Origin: Streptomyces rimosus
GTDB lineage: Bacteria; Actinomycetota; Actinomycetes; Streptomycetales; Streptomycetaceae
Direction of reading: 5' to 3'
DNA length: 64,000 nt
Assembly: GCF_008704655.1 (NCBI RefSeq)
Contig: NZ_CP023688.1
Coordinates: 8,621,001 to 8,685,000 of the forward strand
Position 1 is the stretch's first letter; every line of letters begins with the position of its first letter. Made by a program: the position numbers and the translations under genes. The notes beneath the pieces are model-generated. The model was not told the origin of the DNA. It made no database searches and saw only the letters and a list, made by a program, of their open reading frames with translations. Positions 50,387-58,955 of the stretch are shown here, in pieces.

Positions 50387-51259
50387 CTACTTGAGGCCGC
50401 TGAGCATGACACCCCGGATGTAGTGCTTCTGGAGCAGCAGGAACAGCAGCAGCACCGGCAGCACGCTCAGCATGAGCCCGGCCATCATGACCGGCACCAT
50501 GCGGTTCGGGTCGAGGTAGCTCTGCAGCGTCTGGATGCCCACGGGAAGCGTCATCAGCCGGGGGTTCGCGGTGGAGACCAGCAGCGCCCAGATGTACTCG
50601 TTCCAGGCGCCCACGAACGTGAGCAGCGCGAGCGTCACCGCCACCGGCCGGGTCTGCGGTACGACGATGCGCCACCACACGGTGAACTCCCCGGCGCCGT
50701 CGATGCGCGCCGCCTCCAGCATCTCGTCCGGCACGGACACGATGAACTGCCGCATCAAGAAGATCCCGAAGCCGGACACCAGGAACGGCATGACCAGGGC
50801 GGCGAGGCTGACCGTCAGCCCGGCCCCGCCCTCGCCGAGCAGGCCGTTGCCGCCCGCCAGCGGCCAGTGCACCAGGATCAGGAAGTGCGGGATGAAGAAG
50901 ACGAACGGCGGGAACATCATCGTCGCGAGCACCAGCCGGAAGATCACATCGCGGCCCGGGAAGCGCAGCTTGGCCAGGGCGTAGCCCGCCAGCGAGGACG
51001 TCAGCAGCACCGAACCGGTGATCACCGCGGTGGCGACGACGCTGTTGCGGAACAGCAGCGGCAGGTCGAGCCGGACGAACGCCTCCCGGTAGTTGGACAG
51101 GTCGAACGCCTCGGGGAGGAAGCGGTAGGGCAGCCTGCCGTACTCGCCCGGCCCCTTGAACGAGGTCAGCAGCATGTCCAGGAACGGCACCACCGTCACC
51201 ACCGCGCCCAGCCCCACCAGCAGGTACGACAGCCAGGGAACCCGCCCGCGCCGCCTCAT
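50387..51259 (-). CDS. ABC sugar importer permease, MalG-like
   Basis: 290 aa inner-membrane protein with six predicted membrane segments and the permease EAA loop (DEMLEAARIDGAGEF). It is the second permease of a carbohydrate importer of the CUT1 type. Start ATG at 51259 overlaps the upstream permease stop (ATGA); an in-frame GTG 30 bp earlier is not needed. It is the last gene of the five-gene operon 50387-55163. No ATPase gene is present, so the shared ATPase MsiK, known to serve several Streptomyces sugar importers, is the likely partner. Confidence 0.92.
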   Translation of the reverse strand: MRRRGRVPWLSYLLVGLGAVVTVVPFLDMLLTSFKGPGEYGRLPYRFLPEAFDLSNYREAFVRLDLPLLFRNSVVATAVITGSVLLTSSLAGYALAKLRFPGRDVIFRLVLATMMFPPFVFFIPHFLILVHWPLAGGNGLLGEGGAGLTVSLAALVMPFLVSGFGIFLMRQFIVSVPDEMLEAARIDGAGEFTVWWRIVVPQTRPVAVTLALLTFVGAWNEYIWALLVSTANPRLMTLPVGIQTLQSYLDPNRMVPVMMAGLMLSVLPVLLLFLLLQKHYIRGVMLSGLK

Positions 51260-52278
51260 CCGTCCGCTCCCTTGCGCCGGAACAGCCACAACTGCGCCAA
51301 AGTGATCACCAGGATGAGGACGAACAGCACGAGGGCCGCCGCGCTCGCCGAGCCCCAGTCCCCGTACGTGAACGCCCGCTGGTACATCTCCAGCGCCGCC
51401 ACGTTCGTCGCGTCGCCCGGACCGCCCTCACCGGTCATGACGATGATCAGCGCGAACGACTGGAGGCCGGTGATGAACTGGGTCACGCACACGAACAGCA
51501 GGGACGGCCGCAGCAGCGGCAGCGTGATGCGCGTGAAGACGGTGAACGGCCCGGCGCCGTCCAGCTCCGCCGCCTCGTAGTAGACGTGCGGGATGGCCTT
51601 CAGGCCCGCCGTGAGGATCAGGATCGCGGAACCGAGGGAGGCCCACGCCTGGACCACCACGACCGACGGGAGCGCCGTCGCCGGGTCTTGGAGGAAGGCC
51701 ACGGAGCGCAGCCCGAGCGCGTTGAGCACGCCGTTGACCAGGCCGCCCGGCTCGTACATGTATTTCCACACATTGCCGACCGCGACCACGGTCGTCACGA
51801 TCGGCAGGAAGTACAGCGTGCGCCAGAACCCCTGGAAGCGCAGGTGGGTGATGCAGTGCGCGACCAGTACGGCGCCGGTCAGCGCCAGGGCCACGGTGCC
51901 CAGCGCGTACAGCAGGGTGTTGGTCAGGACCGGCGTCAGGAAGGACGAGCCGCGGGCGAAGAGGGCGGCGAAGTTGTCCACCCCCGCCGGCCGTATGTCG
52001 GCCAGGTCGAAGCCGGCCCAGCGGGACAGCGACAGCAGCACCGCGAACAGCAGCGGCAGCAGGAGGAAGACCGCGAAGAAGGCGAGGCTGGGGGCGAGGA
52101 AGAGGTAGGCGACGGCGGTCTGCCGGCAGCGGTAGCGGGTCCGGCGCGCGGCGGGGCGGGCGCGGTCCCCGGCCGTACGTACGCTCCGTCCGCCCGCCGC
52201 ACGGCCGCGGCCTTCGGCTCTGCCCGGGCGCTCGGCCTCGCCGCCGTCGCCGTCCGCGCTTGTGACGGTTGTCGCCAT
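51256..52278 (-). CDS. ABC sugar importer permease, MalF/UgpA-like
   Basis: 340 aa. A basic N-terminal tail rich in Arg precedes membrane segments beginning VAYLFLAPSLAFFAVFLLLP. The EAA loop is YYEAAELDGAGPFT. It pairs with the MalG-like permease to form the channel. Start ATG at 52278; the longer in-frame sequence upstream is antisense to the binding-protein gene region and rejected. It lies 58 bp after the binding-protein gene and its stop overlaps the next start by ATGA. The solute is unknown. Confidence 0.92.
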   Translation of the reverse strand: MATTVTSADGDGGEAERPGRAEGRGRAAGGRSVRTAGDRARPAARRTRYRCRQTAVAYLFLAPSLAFFAVFLLLPLLFAVLLSLSRWAGFDLADIRPAGVDNFAALFARGSSFLTPVLTNTLLYALGTVALALTGAVLVAHCITHLRFQGFWRTLYFLPIVTTVVAVGNVWKYMYEPGGLVNGVLNALGLRSVAFLQDPATALPSVVVVQAWASLGSAILILTAGLKAIPHVYYEAAELDGAGPFTVFTRITLPLLRPSLLFVCVTQFITGLQSFALIIVMTGEGGPGDATNVAALEMYQRAFTYGDWGSASAAALVLFVLILVITLAQLWLFRRKGADG

Positions 52279-52336
52279 GCAGCACCAGCCTTTCGGGACG
52301 GGCGGACCGATCGGGGCCCGGGGGAGGGGCGCGCGG

Positions 52337-53656
52337 TCAGCGGGAGAGTTCCTGGTCAACCTGGCGTACGGCATTGCGCACGGCCGCGTCCGGCGGGTGG
52401 CGGCCGGTCCACATCTCCTCGATGTTCTTGCGCAGCAGCGCCTTGGCCTTCTGCGCGCGCGGCCCGTTCGGTTCGGGCGTGGCGTAGTCCAGCGCGTCGA
52501 CGAACGGGCCGAGGTTCGGGTCGCCGCCGGCGGCCAGCAGCGCCCGCATGTCACCGGTGCGGCCGGTCATCGTGCCGACGGACATCTGGAGGACGCTCAT
52601 CCGCGTGGCCCGTACGGCCGCGGCCCGGCCCGCCCGGGGACCGGCCGGCACCACCTCGTCGTTCAGCCAGCGCAGGAACTCCCACGCCTCCCGCGGATGC
52701 CGGCTCTTCGCGTTGACGCCCAGCAGGAAGCCGGTGGTGACCGTGCCCCGGTTGCCGGGCGCGGGGCCCGGCACCGGCGCCACCCCGACATCGCGGTAGT
52801 CCCGGCCCATCGTCTGCTTCAGGCTGCCGGTCCACCACGCGCCGCTGACCGCCATCGCCACCCGGCCGGCGGGGAAGGCTTTCAGCAGGTCGATGCCGGG
52901 GTCGCTGGCGCCCCGGTCGATCAGCCGCCGCTCCAGCGCGAAGACGGCGCGTCCGGCGGGGGAGTCGAGGGCGCTGCGCGTACCGTCCGGCTGGAGGAAC
53001 GATCCGCCACGGGAGGCCAGCAGCGCCAGCGTCTGGTTCACCACCGTGGAATCGTCCGTCCGCGACAGCCCGAAACCCTGCACGAGCGTGTTGCCGTGCC
53101 GGTCGCGCCGCGCGGTCCGGTACGCGGCCTCCTCCAGCTCCCGCCAGGTGCGCGGCGGCCCGGCCAGTCCGGCCGCGCGCAGCAGCCGCTTGTTGTAGTA
53201 GAGCGCGTACGACTGCACCTCGGTGGGATAGCCGACGGGCCGGCCCCGCACCGAGGCCGCCCGGACCGCGGGCCGGGCGAAACCGCGCTCGATACGGGCG
53301 GTGTCCTCGGGCGGCGCCGGCCGCACCACCCCCGCCTGCGCCAGTTGCCCGGCCCACAGGCTGTACGGGTGGATGATGTCCGCGCCCTGCCCGGCGGCCT
53401 GCCGCACCATCAGGGTGGTCAGCAGATCCTGGAAACGGACCGCCGTCGTCCGTACGTGCACCCGGTCGTGCGCCGCGTTCCACTCGTCCACCACGCGTTG
53501 CAGCGCCGACTTCAGCGGATCGGTCGCATAGTGCGACAGCAGCGTGAGCACGATCGGGTCGCCCGGACGCCCGCTGCCACCCCGGTCGGGGGCGCCGCAG
53601 CCCGCCGCGCTCACCGCCGCTCCCGCCAGCCCCGCCAGGACCCGGCGCCGCCTCAT
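52337..53656 (-). CDS. ABC sugar-binding lipoprotein
   Basis: 439 aa. RRRR, a hydrophobic core and a lipobox SAAGC (Cys about 20) give a membrane-anchored extracytoplasmic receptor. The mature region is a family 1 extracellular solute-binding protein (ALYYNKRLLRAAGL, PRTWRELEEAA, and FPAGRVAMAVSGAWW). It captures the sugar for the two permeases downstream. The ATG at 53656 overlaps the GNAT gene stop (ATGA), so it is translated with that gene, an odd pairing. Substrate unknown. Confidence 0.92.
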   Translation of the reverse strand: MRRRRVLAGLAGAAVSAAGCGAPDRGGSGRPGDPIVLTLLSHYATDPLKSALQRVVDEWNAAHDRVHVRTTAVRFQDLLTTLMVRQAAGQGADIIHPYSLWAGQLAQAGVVRPAPPEDTARIERGFARPAVRAASVRGRPVGYPTEVQSYALYYNKRLLRAAGLAGPPRTWRELEEAAYRTARRDRHGNTLVQGFGLSRTDDSTVVNQTLALLASRGGSFLQPDGTRSALDSPAGRAVFALERRLIDRGASDPGIDLLKAFPAGRVAMAVSGAWWTGSLKQTMGRDYRDVGVAPVPGPAPGNRGTVTTGFLLGVNAKSRHPREAWEFLRWLNDEVVPAGPRAGRAAAVRATRMSVLQMSVGTMTGRTGDMRALLAAGGDPNLGPFVDALDYATPEPNGPRAQKAKALLRKNIEEMWTGRHPPDAAVRNAVRQVDQELSR

Positions 53657-54648
53657 GGCCGTACCTCCCGCCGTAAGACCTGGAACCTGCGGGTCGTGGC
53701 GAACCCCGCCGACCGGTAGAGATGCCCGGCCGGGCTGCCCTCGCCGGTCCACAGGAACCAGGCCCCGTGCGCGTCCGCCGCCCGCATCCGCTCCAGCGTC
53801 AGGTGCAGCAGCACCTTGCCCAGGCCGGTGCCGCGCTGGTCCGCCCGTACGCCGAACGGGCCGAACCGCTCGGCCAGCCCCTCGTACGCACCGTGCATCG
53901 CCCACCCCACGGCCTCACCCGCCGGATCATGGGCCGAGACGATGCGGTCCAGGGGCGCGCCGGTGTCGAGCGCATGCCGGATCGTCTGCGGCCAGTCCGG
54001 GCCGAACTCCGCCTCGGCCAGCCGCAGCAGCCCCACCAGGTCGTCGTCCCGAGGCGTGCCGAAGCGGTAGCCCTCGGCGGCCAGCGCGGCGGCCCGCTGC
54101 CGTACCGCTTCGGGCATCCGGTAGCCGACCAGGCCGCGGTCCATCGCGACGGCTTCGAGCCGGGGCGCGAAGCCCAGGCCCGTCAGCAGCCGGGCGGCCT
54201 CCGGATAGGCATCCCGGTCCAGGCCGGGGAGGAAGTAATGCGGGGTGTACGAGGCGAAGTCGACGCGAGTGCGGCCGTGTCCGGCGAGCCAGTCGAGAAC
54301 GCCGGTGAGCAGCCGCCGCCCCAGCCCGGCACGGCGGACAGCCGGATCCACAAAGAAAAACGGAATCCAACCCTGCTCAGGCTCCAGACCATCCCCACCC
54401 ACCGCCACCCTCCGCCGCACCCCGTACGCGGCACCGACCACCTCGCCGTCCCGAACGGCGACGCGCAGCCCCGCCGGATCGAAGTTCGGATCAAGCAGGA
54501 CGTGGCGGCGGAAGCGCTCCCGGGTGACGGGGTCGTAGGGGACGCTACGTGCCCATGCCGCGACGAGCGGGGCGCCGTCGCCGGGGGCGAAGGGGCGTAC
54601 GTGGGGGTGGGTGGTCCCACCCCCGACATCGCTCCCCGCCCCGCTCAC
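53653..54648 (-). CDS. Tandem GNAT acetyltransferase
   Basis: 331 aa, with two GNAT-like units. The first has VRRAGLGRRLLTGVLDWLAG and the second has RADQRGTGLGKVLLHLTLERM, both with the Q/RxxGxG/A acetyl-CoA pyrophosphate loop. The middle part is less conserved. Tandem GNATs acetylate small amines or sugars and include MshD; this one is not close enough for me to name. Start GTG at 54648 overlaps the SRPBCC gene stop (GTGA). It sits in the sugar importer operon and may act on the imported compound. Cytoplasmic. Confidence 0.88.
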   Translation of the reverse strand: MSGAGSDVGGGTTHPHVRPFAPGDGAPLVAAWARSVPYDPVTRERFRRHVLLDPNFDPAGLRVAVRDGEVVGAAYGVRRRVAVGGDGLEPEQGWIPFFFVDPAVRRAGLGRRLLTGVLDWLAGHGRTRVDFASYTPHYFLPGLDRDAYPEAARLLTGLGFAPRLEAVAMDRGLVGYRMPEAVRQRAAALAAEGYRFGTPRDDDLVGLLRLAEAEFGPDWPQTIRHALDTGAPLDRIVSAHDPAGEAVGWAMHGAYEGLAERFGPFGVRADQRGTGLGKVLLHLTLERMRAADAHGAWFLWTGEGSPAGHLYRSAGFATTRRFQVLRREVRP

Positions 54649-55163
54649 CGTTCCCGTCCCACGCTCGCGGGCGGGCCTTCCTGTGGGCCGAGGAGGGGTT
54701 CGAACGCTGCCACGTAGCCGTCGAACAGGGGTTGCCAGGCCGGGGCCCGCGCTGGGCCGTCGGTCAGTTTGGCGAGGCAGACCTGCCAGCCGGCCGCGTT
54801 CAGGGCCGCCGTGCCGGGAGTGGCGCGGTAGGAGAAGACGAGGTGGGTGCCGCCGTCCGGCCGTGGTGACAGCTCGAACCGCAGCGCCTCGCCGTCCCAG
54901 GTGTACGCCAGCAGGCGGGGCCGGTCGGATTCGAGGACCTCGCCCGTCGGCGCCGGGCCCTCGGCCCCGGGAAAGGTGAACGTCAGCGGAGCGCCGGCGG
55001 CCCACGGCTCCGTACCGCCGGCGGCGATCGCGCTCGGGAACCAGCCGGCCAGCTCCTCGCGGTCCGTCAGCGACCGCCATACCGCCTCGGGCGGCCGGGG
55101 GAGCACCCGCTCGAAGCGGAGCACCGGCCGGGCGCCTTCCAGGTACAGCGTCGCGTCGTCCAT
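54645..55163 (-). CDS. SRPBCC (AHSA1-like) protein
   Basis: 172 aa of the START-like superfamily, AHSA1 branch: FERVLPRPPEAVWRSLTDRE, GWFPSAI, then LAYTWDGEALRFEL and ending WQPLFDGYVAAFEP. These bind hydrophobic or small ligands in a deep cavity; function varies. The ATG at 55163 has GAGAGGA upstream and was preferred to an ATG at 55181 with a weak site. It is the first gene of the operon, followed with overlap (GTGA) by the GNAT gene. No signal peptide. Confidence 0.88.
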   Translation of the reverse strand: MDDATLYLEGARPVLRFERVLPRPPEAVWRSLTDREELAGWFPSAIAAGGTEPWAAGAPLTFTFPGAEGPAPTGEVLESDRPRLLAYTWDGEALRFELSPRPDGGTHLVFSYRATPGTAALNAAGWQVCLAKLTDGPARAPAWQPLFDGYVAAFEPLLGPQEGPPASVGRER

Positions 55164-55308
55164 CGGCGTCCTCTCGTCCATCCCGTACGAGCCGGCAGGG
55201 CCATGGTCCCCGCCATCGGTCCAGGCTCCAACACCTCCCGCACCACAGCCCTGAAGGACGTGCACACCGACGGCGATCGGCCGCCGTCAATCCCCCGATT
55301 GGGTCCGC

Positions 55309-55989
55309 TCACCCCCCGCTCAGCCGCATCACCCGCTCCGCCAGCTCCCGGGGACGGGCGAGCAGCGGGAGATGGCCGCCGTCCATCTCCTCCGGCTCGA
55401 TGCCCAGCCGCTCCCGCACCAGGCCGCGGAGCCACGTGGCGGGGAAGAGCCGGTCGTCGCGGCAGAGCAGGAACGAGGTCGGCACCTCCGGCCAGCGGGC
55501 GAGCGGCCACGGCTGCCCGAACGGGCCGCCCGACTGTACGCGCTCCCGCGAAGCCGCCTCGGCCGCCAGCTCCGGGGGCACGTCGTGGTAGAAGAGCACA
55601 TTCTCGTCCGGCGGGCCGCCGTCCAGCCGCTCCCGCTCGGCCATCAGCGCGCTGTGGCCGGTGTTCTCCCACCAGTCGCCCGGCGGCTCGCCGGGCGCCG
55701 GCACCATCGCCGCCACCAGCACCATCCGCTCCACCGGTATCCGCCCGCACACCAGCGGCGCGGTGAACGCGCCCAGCGAATGCGCGACGAGGACGACGCC
55801 CGGCCGGTCGCCCACGGCCCGGACCACCGCGTCGGCGTACTCCGCCAGGCCCGCCGACGGGTCGTCGTTCGGCAGGTCCGCCGCGATCACGTCATGGCCG
55901 TGGCGCCGCAGCTCCGCCGCCACCCGGTGCCAGTGCCAGGGCACGCCCCCGGCCCCCGGGATGAGTACGTAACACTTCCGGTCCGTCAT
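55309..55989 (-). CDS. Alpha/beta hydrolase
   Basis: 226 aa. The N-terminal oxyanion strand VLIPGAGG, nucleophile elbow VAHSLGA (Ser71) and the catalytic His region MDGGHLPLLARP are intact. It belongs to the small EstC/PNAE-like methylesterase and hydroxynitrile-lyase-like group. Start ATG at 55989 with GAGGGG upstream; a farther in-frame start at 56028 is unlikely. It stands alone, about 145 bp from the SRPBCC gene and 115 bp from the dehydrogenase gene. Substrate unknown; cytoplasmic. Confidence 0.88.
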   Translation of the reverse strand: MTDRKCYVLIPGAGGVPWHWHRVAAELRRHGHDVIAADLPNDDPSAGLAEYADAVVRAVGDRPGVVLVAHSLGAFTAPLVCGRIPVERMVLVAAMVPAPGEPPGDWWENTGHSALMAERERLDGGPPDENVLFYHDVPPELAAEAASRERVQSGGPFGQPWPLARWPEVPTSFLLCRDDRLFPATWLRGLVRERLGIEPEEMDGGHLPLLARPRELAERVMRLSGG

Positions 55990-56104
55990 GCCCCTCGGCC
56001 CCCTTCGGCGCGGGGCCCGGACCGCCACCGACAGCTCTCCGGGCCCACACCCGCATCATGCCGCAGGGGTCTGACAACGGCCTTGGATCAAGGCGTGACC
56101 TGGG

Positions 56105-57097
56105 TCAGGGCGTGACCTGGATCTTCCGTCCCTGCCCCGCCTTGAAGCGGTCCATCGCCTCCGCGTAGCGGTCCAGCGGCAGCCGGTCGCTGATGAAGAT
56201 CTCCGGGTCCAGGACGCCCGCGGCGAACAGCTCCGCGGCCCGCTCGTAGCTGTGCAGCACCGCCATCGAGCCGGTGATGGTGATCTCCTGGTTGTAGATC
56301 CGGTACGGCTCGATCGTGGCGCGCGTCGCGTAGTCGGAGACGCCGAACTGGAGGAACGTGCCGCCCTTGCCGACGCGGCCCAGCCCGTCCTGGATGGCGT
56401 GCGCGTTGCCGGTCGCGTCGATGACCACCTCCCAGCCGCGCGGCCGGTCCAGCTCGTCGGCGGAGGCGGCCGCGTTGCTGCACCCCAACTGCCGTGCGGT
56501 CTCCAGGCGTTGCGGGTTGACGTCGAGCATGTCGACGCTCGCCGCGCCGGTGCGCTTGGCCAGTTCCAGCATCATCAGGCCCATCGTCCCGGAACCGTAG
56601 ATCAGCACATGGGTGCCGAGCTGCTGGGAGCGCAGGATGTCGTAGCCCCGTACGGCGCAGGACAGCGGCTCGATGAGGGCCGCGTCCTCGGTCCGTACGT
56701 GCTCGGGCAGCTTCACGCAGTTCGCGGCGGGCGCGACGGCGAACTCCGCGGCGCCGCCCGCGGTCGTCACGCCGATGGCGGCCCACCGCTCGCACAAGTT
56801 GTTGCGTCCGATGCGGCAGTAGTGACACGTGTGGCAGTACAGGGACGGATCGACGGCGACCCGGTCGCCCTCGGCCAGTCCGGTGACCCCGGCGCCCAGG
56901 GCGACGACCGTACCGGCGAACTCGTGACCGGGCACGACGGGCAGCGTCGGCGCGAACTCGCCCTGCAGAATGTGCAGGTCGGTGCCGCACAGTCCGCAGC
57001 CCGCCACATCCACGACGACCTCACCGGGCCCGGGCGCCGGATCGTCGACGGTGGTGATCTCGACACGGCCCGGGGCGCTGATCACTGCGGCCTTCAT
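56105..57097 (-). CDS. Zinc-dependent medium-chain dehydrogenase (polyol type)
   Basis: 330 aa medium-chain dehydrogenase. The catalytic zinc ligands are Cys37 (GLCGTD) and His58-Glu59 (GHEFAG), and the structural zinc has Cys88, 91, 94 and 102. The Rossmann part shows IYGSGTMGLM. Family members oxidise sorbitol, threonine or other secondary alcohols with NAD. Being last in a polyol-type importer operon, it likely oxidises the imported polyol. The ATG at 57097 overlaps the permease stop (ATGA). Confidence 0.92.
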   Translation of the reverse strand: MKAAVISAPGRVEITTVDDPAPGPGEVVVDVAGCGLCGTDLHILQGEFAPTLPVVPGHEFAGTVVALGAGVTGLAEGDRVAVDPSLYCHTCHYCRIGRNNLCERWAAIGVTTAGGAAEFAVAPAANCVKLPEHVRTEDAALIEPLSCAVRGYDILRSQQLGTHVLIYGSGTMGLMMLELAKRTGAASVDMLDVNPQRLETARQLGCSNAAASADELDRPRGWEVVIDATGNAHAIQDGLGRVGKGGTFLQFGVSDYATRATIEPYRIYNQEITITGSMAVLHSYERAAELFAAGVLDPEIFISDRLPLDRYAEAMDRFKAGQGRKIQVTP

Positions 57098-57960
57098 TTC
57101 ACGGCTCCTAGGGAGAGGCCCTGGACGAGCTTGTCCTGGGCGGCGAACCCGGCGGCGAGCACCGGGAGGGAGATGACGGTGGCGGCGGCGCACACCTTGG
57201 CCAGGAACAGGCCCTGGCTGGTCACGAACCCGGTCAGGAAGACCGGGGAGGTCCCGGCGACGATGCCGGTGAGCACCCGGGCGAAGAGCAGCTCGTTCCA
57301 GCTGAAGATGAAGGAGATCAGCGCGGTGGCCGCGATGCCGGGCAGCGCGACCGGCGCGACGATCCGCACCAGGGTCGTCGGCAGCCCGGCGCCGTCGATG
57401 GACGCCGCCTCCAGGATCTCCACCGGCACCTCGGCCAGGAAGGAGCGCATCATCCACACCGCGATCGGCAGGTTCATCGAGGTGTAGAGGATGACGAGCA
57501 GCCAGATGTCGTCCAGCATGCGCACGTTCTGGGCGATGAGGTAGACCGGCAGCAGCCCTGCCACCAGCGGCAGCATCTTGGTGGACAGGAAGAAGAAGAG
57601 CACATCGCTCCACTTGCGCACCGGTTTGATGGACAGCGCGTACGCCGCCGGTACGGCGAGCGCCAGCACCAGCAGCGTGGACGCCACCGAGGCCGTCAGC
57701 GAATTCAGCAGCGGCGGCCAGGGGCTGACGCCGGTGCCCGCGCCGAAGAACTCGCGGTAGCCGTGCAGCGTCAGCCCGGCGCCGACGCTCGGCGGGTTGG
57801 TGGCCGCGTCCGCCTCGCTGTGGAAGGAGGTGAGCACCATCCACGCGACCGGCAGGAAGAAGGCGATGCCGCAGAGCCAGGCGGCCAGGCCCAGCAGGCT
57901 CCCGGTGCGCCGGCGGCGCCGTTCGGCGGGGGCGACGGCCCGTACCGTGGTCGCGCTCAT
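57094..57960 (-). CDS. ABC polyol/sugar permease, MalG-like
   Basis: 288 aa, six predicted membrane helices and the EAA loop VEILEAASIDGAG. It forms the channel with the upstream permease. The arrangement (binding protein, two permeases, dehydrogenase) matches the sorbitol/mannitol importers of the CUT1 family. Start ATG at 57960 overlaps the upstream stop; its own stop overlaps the dehydrogenase start. No ATPase gene is present. Confidence 0.92.
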   Translation of the reverse strand: MSATTVRAVAPAERRRRRTGSLLGLAAWLCGIAFFLPVAWMVLTSFHSEADAATNPPSVGAGLTLHGYREFFGAGTGVSPWPPLLNSLTASVASTLLVLALAVPAAYALSIKPVRKWSDVLFFFLSTKMLPLVAGLLPVYLIAQNVRMLDDIWLLVILYTSMNLPIAVWMMRSFLAEVPVEILEAASIDGAGLPTTLVRIVAPVALPGIAATALISFIFSWNELLFARVLTGIVAGTSPVFLTGFVTSQGLFLAKVCAAATVISLPVLAAGFAAQDKLVQGLSLGAVK

Positions 57961-58955
57961 CGGGTGATCTCCTCACGGAGCAGGGACGAGACGGTGCGCA
58001 GCGCGAAGGTCGCCACCAGCAGGGAGCAGACCACGACCACGACGCCCTGCGCGGAGGCCCGTCCGTAGTCGTGCGCCTGGTAGAAGGTCTGGTAGATGGT
58101 GTACGGGAGGTTGCCGGTGCCCAGGCCGCCCGAGGTGATGGTGAACACCGCGTCGAAGTTCTGCACCACGTAGATCGTGCCGAGCAGCGCGGCGAGCTCC
58201 AGGTAGCGGCGCAGGTGGGGGAGGGTGAGGTAGCGGAACACGTCCCAGGTGGAGGCGCCGTCCACCCGCGCCGCCTCGACGGCGTCGGCGGGCCGGCTCT
58301 GCAGTCCGGCCAGCAGGATCAGCATCATGAACGGCGTCCACTGCCAGATCAGCGCCACCTCGACGGCTGCCAGCGGCGAGGTGGTCATCCAGTCCGGCTG
58401 CGGCGGGTCGGCGCTGCCGAACAGCTTCCATATCCAGGTCAGCGTTCCGTTGATCAGCCCGTACGAGGCGTTGTAGAGCGCGTGCTTCCACAGCAGCGCG
58501 GCGGCGACCGGTACGACCAGGAACGGGGTGATCAGCATCGTACGGACGACGCCGCGTCCCGTGAACTTCCGGTCCAGGAGCAGCGCGAGCCCCAGCCCCA
58601 GTACGAGGCTGACCAGCACGACGGTCACGGTCAGCAGGACCGTCGTCCAGATCGCGGAGCGCATCGCGGGGTCGGTGAAGACGGCCTTGTAGTTGTCGAA
58701 GGCGGCGAAGCCCCGGTTGTCGGGGGCCAGCGCGTTCCACCGGACGAAGGAGATGACCACGGTCGCCACGAAGGGCAGCTGGGTCACCACGATCAGGAAG
58801 ACCAGGGCGGGCAGCAGCGGCGCGCGGCGGGCCCAGGCGGCGGCGCGACCGGGGGCGCGGGCGCCGCCGCGCGGCCGGGCGGCGGTGGCGCCGGGGCTCC
58901 GCGTCCCGCTCAAACCGCCCCGCTCGTCCCGGGTCTCAACGCTTCGCGTAGGCAC
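57957..58955 (-). CDS. ABC polyol/sugar permease, MalF-like
   Basis: 332 aa. A proline/arginine-rich cytoplasmic N-terminus leads to membrane segments starting ALVFLIVVTQLPFVATVV, with the EAA loop DAVEAARVDGAST. The GTG at 58955 is chosen because AGGAGGTG lies upstream at ideal spacing; it sits inside the binding-protein gene end, giving a 20-bp overlap. The stop overlaps the next permease start. Pairs with the MalG-like permease. Confidence 0.9.
   Translation of the reverse strand: MPTRSVETRDERGGLSGTRSPGATAARPRGGARAPGRAAAWARRAPLLPALVFLIVVTQLPFVATVVISFVRWNALAPDNRGFAAFDNYKAVFTDPAMRSAIWTTVLLTVTVVLVSLVLGLGLALLLDRKFTGRGVVRTMLITPFLVVPVAAALLWKHALYNASYGLINGTLTWIWKLFGSADPPQPDWMTTSPLAAVEVALIWQWTPFMMLILLAGLQSRPADAVEAARVDGASTWDVFRYLTLPHLRRYLELAALLGTIYVVQNFDAVFTITSGGLGTGNLPYTIYQTFYQAHDYGRASAQGVVVVVCSLLVATFALRTVSSLLREEITR

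Noticed and set aside
56093..56120. Imperfect 17-bp-spaced direct repeat at the end of the zinc dehydrogenase gene
   Set aside because: GCGTGACCTGG occurs twice and creates a second stop; it looks like a small slippage duplication without functional sign.
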